In this document: one piece after another, positions 13,673 to 27,393 of the stretch | Layout: the number at the start of each line of letters is the position of its first letter | Numbering within the stretch: the first letter of the stretch is position 1 | Assembly: GCF_051020955.1 (NCBI RefSeq) | Contig: NW_027476096.1 | Location: 2,480,001-2,544,000 of the forward strand | Direction of reading: 5' to 3' | DNA: 64,000 nucleotides | Source of the DNA: Megalopta genalis | Taxonomy: Eukaryota > Arthropoda > Insecta > Hymenoptera > Halictidae | Notes under the pieces: model-generated | The model's database searches: none | What the model saw: only the letters and a program-made list of their open reading frames with translations | Told to the model about the DNA's origin: nothing | Made by a program: the position numbers and the translations under genes

Positions 13673-15660
13673 TTCAGATAATTGCGATATAAGTGATATA
13701 GCTTCAAATGCTGGCGAAACAATCGAGTTAGCTTCGTATCAATGCGAAGTAGAAGGCTTATCTTCAAATCCTTGCGAAACAAATGGTATAGCTTCAAATT
13801 CTTGTGATATATATGATTTAGATTCAAGTGCAGGCTTAACGAACGAGTGAGGTTCAAATCCATGCGAATCACATGATTTAGCTTCAAATCAATGGGAAGT
13901 GGAAGGCTTAGTTTCAAATCCATGCGAATCAAATGGTTTTCCTGCAAAAACTTGTGATATACATGATTTAGCATCAACTGCATGCGGAGCAAACGAGTTA
14001 GCTTCAAATCCATGGGACTCAAATGGTTTAGCTTCAAATACTTGTGATATACATGAATCAGCTTCAACAGCATGCGAAACAAACGAATTAGTTTCAAATC
14101 TATGCGAAACAGATGATTTAGGGCGAAGTAGAATACTGATCTTTGAATCCATGCGAAACAAGAGGTTTAGCTTCAAATCCATGCGAAACATATGATTTAT
14201 CTTCAAATCAATGAGATGTAGAAGGCTTAGATTCATATCCATGCGATACGAATGATTTAGCTCCAAATACTTGCGAATATAAGTGATATAGCTTCAAAAG
14301 CAAGGTGAAAGAAACGTGTTAGCTTCAAATCCATGCTGCTGAAATGATTTAGCTTCAAATCAATGCGAAGTAGGAGGCAGATCTTCGAATCCATGCGGAA
14401 CAAATGGTTTAGCTTCACATACTTGTGATATACATGATTTAGCTTCAACAGCATGCGAAACTAACGAGTTAGCTTCAAATCCATGCGAAACACATGATTT
14501 AGCTTCAAATCAATCCGAAGTAGAAAGCTGATGGTCGAATCCATGTGAAACAAATGGTTTAGCTTCAAATACTTGTGATATACATGATTTAGCTTCAACT
14601 GCATGCGAAACAAACGAGTTAGCTTTAAATCCATGCGAAACATATGATTTAGCTCCAAATCAATGCGAAGTAGAAGGCATAGCTTCAAATCCATGGAAAT
14701 CAAATTGTTTAGCTTCAAATACTTGTGATATAAATGATTTAGCTTCAACAGCATGCGAAACAAACGAGTCAGCTTCAAATCCATGTGAAACACATGATTT
14801 AGCTCCAAATCAATGCGAAGTAGAACGATTATCTTCGAATCCATGCAAAACAAATGGTTTAGATTCAAACACTTGTGATATACATGATTTAGCTTCAGCT
14901 GCATGCGAAACAAACTAGTTAGCTTTAAACCCATGCGAAACACATGATTAAACTCCAAATCAATGCGAAGTAGAAGGCTTTGCTTCAAATCCATGCGAAA
15001 CACATGATTTAGCTTCAAATACTTGTGATATACATGATTTAGCTTCAACAGCATGCGAAACAAACGAGTTAGCTTCAAATCCAAGCGAAGCATATGATTT
15101 CGTTTCAAATCAATGCGAAGTAGAAGGCTGATCTCCGAATTCACAAGAAACAGATTGTTTAGATTCAAATACTTGTGATATACATGATTTATATTCAAGT
15201 GCATGCGAAACAAACGAGATAACTTCAAATCCATGCGAGACATATGATTTAACATCAAATCAATGCGAAGTAGAAGGCATAGCTTCAAATCCAGGGGAAT
15301 AAAATGGTTTAGATTCAAACACTTGTGATATACATGATTTAGCTTCAGCTGCATGCGAAACAAACGAGTTAGCTTCAAATCCCATCGAAGCATATGATTT
15401 TGTTTCAAATCAATGCGAAGTAGAAGTCTGATCTCCGAATCCACACGACACAGATTGTTTAGATTCAAATACTTGTGATATACATGATTTAGCTTCAACA
15501 GCATGCGAAACAAACGTGTTAGCTTCAAATCCATGCCAAACACATGATTTGGCTTCAATTTAATGCGAAGTAGAAGGCTTAGCTTCAAATCCGTGCCAAT
15601 CAAACGGTTTAGCTTCAAATACTTGTGATATACATGATTTAGCTTCAACTGCATGCGAAA
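13673..15660. repeat. Supra-unit copy III (left part)
   Basis: From 13673 the sequence follows the start of copy II at an offset of 7277, including the 11-bp deletion near 14122 and the TGAGGTTCAAATCC variant near 13851. It follows the single (non-duplicated) version of the 1,050-bp block, like copy I. Resemblance to the supra-unit continues to about 15660, then the array changes to HORs shared with 24.4 and 30.1 kb. Confidence 0.85.
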
Positions 15661-16143
15661 CAAACGAGTTATCTTCAAATCCATGCGAAACACATGATTT
15701 AGCTTCAAATCAATGCGAAGTGGAAGACTGATCTTTGAATCAATGCGAAACAAATGGTTTAGCTTCAAATACTTGTGATATACATGATTTAGCTTCAACA
15801 GCATGCGAAACAAACGAGTTAGCTTCAAATCCATGCGAAACACATGATTTAGCTCCAAATCAATGCGAAGTAGAAGGCATAGCTTCAAATCCATGGGAAA
15901 CAAATGGTTTAGATTCAAATACTTGTGATATACATGATTTAGCTTCAACTGCATGCGAAACAAAAGAGTTAGCTTCAAATCCATGCGAAATACATGATTT
16001 AGCTTCAAATCAATGCGAAGAAGAATGCATAGCTTCAAATCCATGGGAATCAAATGGTTTATCTTCAAATACTTGTGATATGCATTACTTATCTTCAACT
16101 GCATGCGAAACAAACGAGTTAGCTTCAAATACATGCGAAACAC
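14461..16143 (-). other. 560-codon repeat-encoded ORF, doubtful gene
   Basis: This minus frame of basic decapeptides spans the end of supra-unit copy III and the next block. Its stop (CTA at 14461 on the plus strand) is again the AAACTAACGAG variant. A 158-codon plus-strand frame (15735-16211, LASNPCETHD type) overlaps it. There is no evidence of a gene beyond openness. Confidence 0.1.
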
Positions 16144-17604
16144 ATGATTATCTTCAAATCAATGCGAAGGAGAGGGGTGATTTTCGAATCCATGCTAATC
16201 AAATGGTTTAGCTTCAAACACTTGTGATATACATGACTTAGCTTCAACTGCTTGCGAAACAAACGAGTTAGCTGCTAATCCATGCGAAACACATGATTTA
16301 GCTTCAAATCAATGCGAAGTAGCAGGGTTATCTTTGAATCCATGCGAAACAAATGGTTTAGCTTCAAACACTTGTGTTATACATGATTTAGCTTCAACTG
16401 CATGCGAAACAACGAGTTAGATTTAAATCCATGCGAAACACATGATTTAGCTCCAAATCAATGCGAAGAAGAAGGCATAGCTTCAAATCCATGGGAATCA
16501 AATGGTTTATCTTCAAATACTTGTGGTATGCATGACTTATCTTCAACTGCATGCGAAACAAACGAGTTAGCTTCAAATCCACGCGAAGCACATGATTTAA
16601 ATTCAAATCAATGCGAACTAGATGGGTTATCATCAAATCCGTGCCAATCAAATGGTTTTGCTTCAAATACTTGTGATATACTTGATTTAGCTTCAACAGC
16701 ATGCGAAACAAACGAGTTAGCTTCAAATCCATGCGAAACACATGATTTAGCTTCAAATGAATGCGAAGTAGAAGGGTTATCTTTGAATCCATGCGAAACA
16801 CATGATTTAACTCCAAATCAATGCTAAGTAGAAGGCTTTGCTTCAAAACAATGCGAAGTAGAAGGCTTTTCTTCAAATCCATGCGAAACACATGATTCAG
16901 CTTCAAATCAATGCGAAGAAGAGGGGTGATCTTCGAATCCATGCAAAACAAATGGTTTAGCTTCAAACAAAATGTGATATACATGATTTAGCTTCAACTG
17001 CATGCGAAACAAACGAGTTAGCTTTAAATCCATGCGAAACACATGATTTAGCTCCAAATCAATGCGAAGTAGAAGGCATAGCTTCAAATCCATGGGAATC
17101 AAATGGTTTATCTTCAAATACCTGTGATATGCATGACTTATCTTCAACTGCATGGGAAACAAACGAGTTAGCTTCAAATCCATGCGAAACACATGATTTA
17201 GCTTCAAATCAATTCGAAGAAGAAGGATTATCTTCGAATCCATGCAAAACAAATAGTTTAGCTTCAAACAAATTGTGATATACATGATTTAGCTTCAACA
17301 GCATGCGAAACAATCGAGTTAGCTTCAAATCCATGCGAAATACATGATTTAGCTTCAAATCAATGCGAAGAAGAATGCATAGCTTCAAATCCATGGGAAT
17401 CAAATGGTTTATCTTCAAATACTTGTGATATGCATTACTTATCTTCAACTGTATGCGAAACAAACGAGTTAGCTTCAAATCCATGCGAAACATATGATTT
17501 AACATCAAATCAATGCGAAGCAGAAGGCTGATGTTCGAATCCATACGAAACAAATGGTTTAGCTTCAAATACTTGTGATATACATGATTTAGCTTCAACT
17601 GCTT
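15661..17604. repeat. HOR array, 15.66-17.6 kb
   Basis: This stretch holds only monomers. About 15715-16210 closely matches 24390-24875 and 30055-30540, marked by GATCTTTGAATCAATGCG or CTATGAATCAATGCG starts and the GAAGAATGCATAGC variant. Frame-shifting 29-bp monomers are present (CACATGATTATCTTC near 16141, GCGAAACAACGAG near 16406). No gene, promoter or unique sequence was seen. Confidence 0.85.
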
Positions 17605-19862
17605 GCGAAACAAACGAGTTAGCTTCAAATCCTTGCGAAACTCATGATTATCTTCAAATCAATGCGAAGAAGAGTGGTGATCTTCGAATCCATGCTAATC
17701 AAATGGTCCATATTCAAATACTTGTGATATACATGATTTAGCTTCAACAGCATGCGAAACAAACGAGTTAGCTGTAAATCCATGCGAAACACATGATTTA
17801 GCTCCAAATCAATGCGAAGTAGAAGGCATAGCTACAAATCCATGGGAATCAAATGGTTTAGCTTCAAATACTTGTGATATACATGATTTAGTTTCAACAG
17901 CATGCGAAACAAACGAGTTAGCTTCAAATCCATGCGAAACACATGATTTAGCTTCAAATCAATGCGTAGAAGAAGGATTATCTTCGAATCCATGCAAAAC
18001 AAATGGTTTAGCTTCAAACAAAATGTGATATACATGATTTAGCTTCAACTGCATGCGAAACAAACGAGTTAGCTTTAAATCCATGCGAAACACATGATTT
18101 AGCTCCAAATCAATGCGAAGTAGAAGGCATAGCTTCAAATCCATGGGAATCAAATGGTTTATCTTCAAATACCTGTGATATGCATGACTTATCTTCAACT
18201 GCATGGGAAACAAACGAGTTAGCTTCAAATCCATGCGAAACACATGATTTAGCTTCAAATCAATTCGAAGAAGAAGGATTATCTTCGAATCCATGCAAAA
18301 CAAATAGTTTAGCTTCAAACAAATTGTGATATACATGATTTAGCTTCAACAGCATGCGAAACAATCGAGTTAGCTTCAAATCCATGCGAAACATATGATT
18401 TAACATCAAATCAATGCGAAGCAGAAGGCTGATGTTCGAATCCATACGAAACAAATGGTTTAGCTTCAAATACTTGTGATATACATGATTTAGCTTCAAC
18501 TGCTTGCGAAACAAACGAGTTAGCTTCAAATCCTTGCGAAACTCATGATTATCTTCAAATCAATGCGAAGAAGAGTGGTGATCTTCGAATCCATGCTAAT
18601 CAAATGGTCCATATTCAAATACTTGTGATATACATGATTTAGCTTCAACAGCATGCGAAACAAACGAGTTAGCTGTAAATCCATGCGAAACACATGATTT
18701 AGCTCCAAATCAATGCGAAGTAGAAGGCATAGCTACAAATCCATGGGAATCAAATGGTTTAGCTTCAAATACTTGTGATATACATGATTTAGTTTCAACA
18801 GCATGCGAAACAAACGAGTTAGCTTCAAATCCATGCGAAACACATGATTTAGCTTCAAATCAATGCGTAGAAGAAGGATTATCTTCGAATCCATGCAAAA
18901 CAAATGGTTTAGCTTCAAACAAAATGTGATATACATGATTTAGCTTCAACTGCATGCGAAACAAACGAGTTAGCTTTAAATCCATGCGAAACACATGATT
19001 TAGCTCCAAATCAATGCGAAGTAGAAGGCATAGCTTCAAATCCATGGGAATCAAATGGTTTATCTTCAAATACCTGTGATATGCATGACTTATCTTCAAC
19101 TGCATGGGAAACAAACGAGTTAGCTTCAAATCCATGCGAAACACATGATTTAAATTCAAGTCAATGCGAACTAGAAGGGTTATCATCAAATCCGTGCGAA
19201 TCAAATGGTTTTGCTTCAAATACTTGTGATATACATGGTTCAGCTTCAAGTGCATGCGAAACAAACGAGTTAGCTGTAAATCCATGCGAAACACATGATT
19301 TAGCTCCAAATCAATGCGAAGTAGAAGGCATAGCTACAAATCCATGGGAATCAAATGGTTTAGCTTCAAATACTTGTGATATACATGATTTAGTTTCAAC
19401 AGCATGCGAAACAAACGAGTTAGCTTCAAATCCATGCGAAACACATGATTTAGCTTCAAATCAATGCGAAGAAGAAGGATTATCTTCGAATCCATGCAAA
19501 ACAAATGGTTTAGCTTCAAACAAAATGTGATATACATGATTTAGCTTCAACTGCATGCGAAACAAACGAGTTAGCTTTAAATCCATGCGAAACACATGAT
19601 TTAGCTCCAAATCAATGCGAAGTAGAAGGCATAGCTTCAAATCCATGGGAATCAAATGGTTTATCTTCAAATACCTGTGATATGCATGACTTATCTTCAA
19701 CTGCATGGGAAACAAACGAGTTAGCTTCAAATCCATGCAAAACACATGATTTAAATTCAAGTCAATGCGAACTAGAAGGGTTATCATCAAATCCGTGCGA
19801 ATCAAATGGTTTTGCTTCAAATACTTGTGATATACTTGTTTTAGCTTCAACAGCATACGAAA
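17605..19862. repeat. Staircase of 901-bp and 601-bp tandem duplications
   Basis: The landmark CTCATGATTATCTTCAAATC lies at 17641 and 18542, an offset of 901 (six HORs plus 1 bp). The 31-bp variant CAAACAAAATGTGATATAC recurs near 16968, 18018, 18919 and 19520, so spacings are 1050, 901 and 601. Positions 18661-19236 match 19262-19837 at an offset of 601. Positions 17605-18390 also match 11105-11890 in copy II at an offset of 6500. The extra base in each spacing comes from the 31-bp monomer. Confidence 0.85.
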
Positions 19863-21730
19863 CAAACGAGTTAGCTTCAAATCCATGCCAATCAAACGGT
19901 TTAGCTTCACATACTTGTGATATACATGGTTCAGCTTCAAGTGCATGCGAAATAAACGAGTTAGCTTCAAATCCATGCGAAACACATGATATAGGTCCAA
20001 ATCAATGCGAAGCAGAATGCTGATGTTCGAATCCATGCGAAACATAGGTTTAGATTCAAATACTTGTGATATAATTGATTTATATTCAAGTGCATGCGAA
20101 ACAAACGAGATAGCTTCAAATTCATGCGAGACATATGATTTAACATCAAATCAATGCGAAGTAGAAGGCATAGCTTCAAATGCATGGGAATAAAATGGTT
20201 TTGCTTCAAATACTTGTGATATACATGATTTAGCTTCAACTGCATGCGAAACAAACGAGTTAGCTTCTAATCCATGCGCAACACATGATTTAGCTTCAAA
20301 TCAATGCGAAGTAGAAGGGTTATCTTTGAATCCATGCGAAACAAATGGTTTAGCTTCAAACACTTGTGTTATACATGATTTAGCTTCAACTGCATGCGAA
20401 ACAACGAGTTAGCTTCAAATCCTTGCGAAACACATGATTATCTTCAAATCAATGCGAAGTAGAAGGCTTATCTACGAATCCATGCGAAACAAATGGTTTA
20501 GCTGCAAATACTTGTGATATACATGATTCAGCATCAACTGCATGCGAAACAAACGAGTTAGCTTCAAATCCATGCGAAACACATGATTTAGCTTCAAATC
20601 AATGCGAAGAAGAAGGATTATCTTCGAATCCATGCAAAACAAATGGTTTAGCTTCAAACAAATTGTGATATACATGATTTCGCTTCAAGTGCATGCGAAA
20701 TAAACGAGTTAGCTTCAAATCCATGCGAGACATATGATTTAACATCAAATCAATGCGAAGTAGAAGGCATAGCTTCAAATCCATGTGAATAAAATGGTTT
20801 AGCTTCAAATAGTTGTGATATACATGATTTAGCTTCAACTGCATGCGAAACAAACGATTTAGCTTTAAATCCATGCGAAACACATGATTTAACTCCAAAT
20901 CTATGCGAAGTAGAAGGCTTTGCTTCAAATCCATGCGAAAAACATGATTTAGCTTCAAATCAATGCAAGGTAGAAGGGTTATCTTCGAATTCATGCGAAA
21001 CAAATGATTTAGCTTCAAACACTTGTGATATACATGATTTAGCTTCAACAGCATGCGAAACAAACGAGTTAGCTTCAAATCCATGCGAAATACATGATTT
21101 AGCTTCAAATCAATGCGAAGTAGAAGGGTTATCTTTGAATCCATGCGAAACAAATGGTTTAGCTTCAAACACTTGTGATATACAAGATTTAGCTTCAACA
21201 GCATGCGAAACAAACGAGTTAGCTTCAAAAACCATGCGAAACACATGAGTTAGCTTCAAATCGATGCGAAGTAGAAGGCTTATCTACGAATCCATGCGAA
21301 ACAAATGGTTTAGCTGCAAATACTTGTGATATACATGATTCCGCATCAGCTGCATGCGAAACAAACGAGTTAGCTTCAAATCCATGCGAAACACATGATT
21401 TAGGTCCAAATCAATGCGAAGCAGAAGGCTGATGTTCGAATCCATGCGAAACGAAGGTTTTGCTTCAAATACTTGTGATATACATACTTTGGCTTCAACT
21501 GCATGCGAAACAAACGAGTTGGCTTCAAATCCATACGAAACACATGATTTAGCATCAAATCAATGCGAAGTAGGAGGCTTATCTTCAAATCCATGCGAAA
21601 CAAACCGTTTAGCTTCAAATACTTGTGATATTCATGATTTAACTTCAACTGCATGTGAAACAATCGAGATAGCTTTAAATCCATGCGAAACAAATGATTT
21701 AGCTCCAAATCAATGTGAAGTAGGAGGCTT
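19863..21730. repeat. HOR array, 19.9-21.7 kb
   Basis: Only satellite monomers are present, with mixed m2/m3 haplotypes and several monomers matching those of the 5.66-kb unit that follows. The 29-bp m5 variant GCGAAACAACGAG occurs near 20397, and a one-base insertion (TTCAAAAACCATGCG) near 21225. I see no gene or regulatory element. Confidence 0.85.
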
Positions 21731-24700
21731 ATCTTCAAATCCATGCGAAACAAATCGTTTAGCTTCAAATACTTGTGATATACATGATTTTGCTTCAACT
21801 GCATGCGAACAAACGAGTTAGCTTCAAATCCATGCGACACACATAATTTAGCTTCAAATCAATGCGAAGAAGAGGGGTGATTTTCGAATCCATGCTAATC
21901 AAATGGTTCATATTCAACTACTTGTGATATACATGATTTAGCTTCAACAGCATGCGAAACAAACGAGTTAGCTTCAAATCCTTGCGAAGCACATGATTTA
22001 GCTCCAAATCAATGCGAAGTAGAAGGCATAAGTTGAAATCCATGGGAATCAAATGGTTTATCTTCAAATACTTGTGATATACATGACTTATCTTCAAATG
22101 CATGCGAAACAAACGAGTTAGCTTCAAATCCATGCGAAACACATGATTTAAATTCAAATCAATGCGAAGTAGAAGGCATAGCTTCAAATCCATGGGAATC
22201 AAATGGTTTAGCTTCAAATACTTGTGATATACATGATTTAGCTTCAACAGCATGCGAAACAAACGAGTTAGCTTCAAATCCAAGCGAAGCACATGATTTA
22301 GCTCCAAATCAATGCGAAGTAGAAGGCATAAGTTGAAATCCATGGGAATCAAATGGTTTATCTTCAAATACTTGTGATATACATGACTTATCTTCAAATG
22401 CATGCGAAACAAACGAGTTAGCTTCAAAACCATGCGAAACACATGATTTAAATTCAAATCAATGCGAACTAGAAGGGTTATCATCAAATCCGTGCGAATC
22501 AAATGGGTTTGCTTCAAATACTTGTGATATACTTGATTTAGCTTCAACAGCATGCGAAACAAACGTGTTAGCTTCAAATCCATGCGAAACACATGATTTA
22601 GCTTCAATTTAATGCGAAGTAGAAAGCTTAGCTTCAAATCCATGCGAATCAAACGGTTTAGCTTCAAATACTTGTGATATACTTGATTTATATTCAAGTG
22701 CATGCGAAACAAACGAGTTAGCTTTAAATCCATGCGAAACACATGATTTAGCTCCAAATCAATGCGAAGTAGGAGGCATAGCTTCAGATCCATGGGAATC
22801 AAATCGTTTAGCTTCAAATACTTGTGATATACATGATTTAGCTTCAACTGCATGCGAAACAAACGAGTTAGCTTCTAATCCATGCGCAACACTTGATTTA
22901 GCTTCAAATCAATGCGAAGTAGAAGGGTTATCATCGAATCCATGCGAAACAAATGGTTTAGCTTCAAACACTTGTGATAAACATGATTTAGCTTCAACTG
23001 CATGCAAAACGAGTTAGCTTTAAATCCATGCGAAACACATGATTTAGCTTCAAATCAATGCGAAGTAGAAGGGTTATCATCGAATCCATGCGAAACAAAT
23101 GGTTTAGCTTCAAACACTTGTGATATACATGATTTAGCTTCAACTGCATGCAAAACAACGAGTTAGCTTTAAATCCATGCGAAACACATGGTGTAACTCC
23201 AAATCAATGCGACGTAGAAGGCTTTGCTTCACATCCATGCGAAACACATGATTTAGCTTCAAATCAATGCGAAGTAGAAGGGTTATCTTCGAATCCATGC
23301 GAAACAAATAATTTAGCTTCAAACACTTGTGATATACATGATTTAGCTTCAACTGCATGCGAAACAAACGACTTAGCTTTAAATCCATGCGAAACACATG
23401 ATTTAGCTCCAAATAAATGCGAAGTAGAAGGCTGTGCTTCAAATACAAGCGAAACACATGATTCATTATCAAATCAATACGAAGTAGAAGGCTTAGCTTC
23501 AAATCCATGCGAATTAAACGGTTTAGCTTCAAATACTTGTGATATACTTGATTTAGATTCAAGTGCGTGCGAAACAAACGAGTTACCTTCAAAATCCCAG
23601 CGAAATACATGATTTATATTCACATCAATGCGAGGTAGAAGGCTTAGCTTCAAATCCATGCGAATCAAACGGTTTAGCTTCAAATACTTGTGATATACTT
23701 GATTTATATTCAAGTGCATTCGAAACAAACGAGTTAGCTTTAAATCCATGACGAAACACATGATGTAGCTCCAAATCAATGCGAAGTAGAAGGCATAGCT
23801 TCAAATCCATGGGAATCAAATGGTTTATCTTCAAATACTTGTGATATACATGACTTAGCTTCAACTGCATGCGAAACAAACGAGTCAGTTTCAAATCCAT
23901 GCGAAACAAATGATTTAGCTTCAAATCAATGCGAACTAGAAGGGTTATCATCAAATCCGTGCGAATCAAATGGTTTAGCTTGAAATACTTGTGATATACA
24001 TGATTTCGCTTCAACTGCATGCGAAACAAACGAGTAAGGTTCTAATCCATGCGCAACACATGATTTAGCTTCAAATCAATGCGAAGTAGAAGGGTTATCT
24101 ACGAATCCATGCGAAACAAAGGTTTAGCTTCAAATACTTGTGATATACTTGATTTATATTCAAGTGCATGCGAAACAAACGAGATAGCTTCAAATTCATG
24201 CGAGACATATGATTTAACATCAAATCAATGCGAAGAAGAAGGCATAGCTTCAAATGCATGGGAATAAAATGGTTTAGCTTCAAATACTTGTGATATACAT
24301 GATTTAGCTTCATCTGCATGCGAAACAAACGAGTTAGCTTCTAATCCGTGGCAACACATGATTTAGCTTCAAATCAATGCGAAGTAGAAGGGTTATCTAT
24401 GAATCAATGCGAAACAAATGGTTTAGCTTCAAATACTTGTGATATACATGATTTAGCTTCAACAGCATGCGAAACAAACGAGTTAGCTTCAAATCCATGC
24501 GAAACACATGATTTAGCTCCAAATCAATGCGAAGTAGAAGGCATAGCTTCAAATCCATGGGAAACAAATGGTTTAGATTCAAATACTTGTGATATACATG
24601 ATTTAGCTTCAACTGCATGCGAAACAAAAGAGTTAGCTTCAAATCCATGCGAAATACATGATTTAGCTTCAAATCAATGCGAAGAAGAATGCATAGCTTC

Positions 24701-27393
24701 AAATCCATGGGAATCAAATGGTTTATCTTCAAATACTTGTGATGTGCATTACTTATCTTCAACTGCATGCGAAACAAACGAGTTAGCTTCAAATACATGC
24801 GAAACACATGATTATCTTCAAATCAATGCGAAGGAGAGCGGTGATTTTCGAATCCATGCTAATCAAATGGTTTAGCTTCAAACACTTGTGATATACATGA
24901 TTTAGCTTCAACTGCTTGCGAAACAAACGAGTTAGCTTCTAATCCATGCGAAACACATGATTTAGCTTCAAATTGATGCGAAGTAGAAGGCTTTGCTTCA
25001 AATCCATGCGAAAAACATGATTTAGCTTCAAATCCATGCGAAGTAGAAGGCTTATCTACGAATCCATGCGAAACAAATCGTTTAGCTTCAAACACTTGTG
25101 ATATACATGATTTAACTTCAACTGCATGTGATACAAACGAGTTAGCTTAAAATCCAAGCGAAACACATTATTTAGCTTCAAATCAATGCGAGGTAGAAGG
25201 CTTAGGTTCAAATCCATGCGAAACGCATGATTTAGCATCAAATCAATGCGAAGTAGGAGGCTTATCTTCAAATCCATGGGAATAAAATGGTTTAGCTTCA
25301 AACACTTGTGATATACATGATTTAGCTTCAAGTGCATGCGAAACAAACGAGTTAGCTTTAAATCCATGCGAAACACATGATTTAGCTCCAAATCATTGCG
25401 AAGTAGAAGGCATAGCTTCAAATCCATGGGAATCAAATGGTTTATCTTCAAATACTTGTGATATACATGACTTAGCTTCAACTGCATGCGAAACAAACGA
25501 GTCAGTTTCAAATCCATGCGAAACAAATGATTTAGCTTCAAATCAATGCGAACTAGAAGGGTTATCATCAAATCCGTGCGAATCAAATGGTTTAGCTTGA
25601 AATACTTGTGATATACATGATTTAGCTTCAACTGCATGCGAAACAAACGAGTAAGGTTCTAATCCATGCGCAACACATGATTTAGCTTGAAATCAATGCG
25701 AAGTAGAAGTGTTATCTTCGAATCCATGCGAAACAAATGATTTAGCTTGAAACACTTGTGATATACATGATTTAGCTTCAACAGCATGCGAAACAAACGG
25801 GTTAGCTTCAAATCCATGCGAATTACATGATTTAGCTTCAAATCAATGCGAAGTAGAAGGCTTTGCTTCAAATCCATGCGAAACACATGATTTAGCTTCA
25901 AATCAATGCGAAGTAGAAGGGTTATCTTCGAATCCATGCGAAACAAATGGTTTAGCTTCAAATACTTGTGATATACATGATTTAGCTTCAACAGTATGCG
26001 AAACAAACGAGTTAGCTTCAAATCCAAGCGAAACACATGATTTAGCTCCAAATCAATGCGAAGTAGAAGGCATAGCTTGATATCCATGGGAATCAAATGG
26101 TTTATCTCCAAATACTTGTGATATACATGGTTCAGCTTCAAGTGCATGCGAAACAAACGAGCTAGCTTCAAATCCAACCGAAAATATGATGCAGCATCAA
26201 GTCAACGCGAAGATGAAGGCTTAGCTTCAAATCCATGCGAAACAAATGGTTTAGCTTCAAATACTTGTGTTATACATGATTTAGCTTCAACAGCATGCGA
26301 AACAAACGAGTTAGCTTTAAATCCATGCGAAACACATGATTTAGCTCCAAATCAATGCGAAGTAGAAGGCATAGCTTCAAATCCATGGGAATCAAATGGT
26401 TTATCTTCAAATACTTGTGATATGCATTACTTATCTTCAACTGCATGCGAAACAAACGAGTTAGCTTTAAATCCAAGCGAAACACATGATTTAACTCCAA
26501 ATCAATGCGAAGTAGAAGACTTTGCTTCAAATCCATGCGAAACACATGATTTAGCTTCAAATCAATGCGAAGAAGAAGGATTATCTTCGAATCCATGCAA
26601 AACAAATGGCTTAGCTTCAAACAAATTGTGATATACATGATTTAGCTTCAACTGCATGCGAAACAAACGAGTTAGCTTTAAATCCATGCGAAACACATGA
26701 TTTATTTCCAAATCAATGCGAAGTAGAAGGCATAGCTTCAAATCCATGGGAATCAAATGGTTTATCTTCAAATACTTGTGATATGCATGACTTATCTTCA
26801 ACTTCATGCGAAACAAACGAGTTAGCTTTAAATCCATGCGAAACACATGATTTAGCACCAAATCAATGCGAAGTAGAAGGCATAGATTCAAATCCATGGG
26901 AATCAAATGGTTTAGCTTCAAACACTTGTGATATACATGATTTAGCTTCAACTGCATGCGAAACAAACGAGTTAGCTTTAAATCCATGCGAAACACATGA
27001 TTTAGCACCAAATCAATGCGAACTAGAAGGCATAGCTTCAAATCCATGGGAATCAAATGGTTTAGCTTCAAACACTTGTGATATACATGATTTAGCTTCA
27101 ACTGCATGCGAAACAACGATTTAGCTTTAAATCCATGCGAAACACATGATTTAACTCCAAATCAATGCGAAGTAGAAGGCTTTGCTTCAAATCCATACGA
27201 AACACATGATTTTGCTGCAAATCAATGCGGAAGTATAGGGCTTATCTTCAAATCCATGCGAAACAAATCGTTTAGCTTCAAATACTTGTGATATACATGA
27301 TTTAACTTCAACTGCATGTGATACAAACGAGTTAGCTTCAAATCCATGCGAAACACAGGATTCAGCCTCAAATCAATGAGAAGTAGAAGGCTG
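21731..27393. repeat. 5.66-kb tandem duplication, copy A (5,663 bp)
   Basis: Copy A is followed head-to-tail by copy B. The offset is 5663 at the left (GCATGCGAACAAACGAG at 21801 and 27464) and 5664 from about 24350 onward, because copy A reads CCGTGGCAACAC where copy B reads CCGTGCGCAACAC. Among the few substitutions noticed are GTAGAAGGC versus GTAGAAAGC near 23218, GCGAAG versus GCCAAG near 23783, and CATAGC versus CATAGT near 24543. Boundaries are approximate because both ends lie in similar monomers. Confidence 0.92.
21947..22470. repeat. Internal 300-bp (two-HOR) duplication in the 5.66-kb unit
   Basis: Positions 21947-22170 match 22247-22470 at an offset of 300. The marker is the rare variant GGCATAAGTTGAAATCC at about 22026 and 22326. 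The same pair occurs in copy B at 27.61-28.13 kb, so this duplication is older than the 5.66-kb one. Confidence 0.85.
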
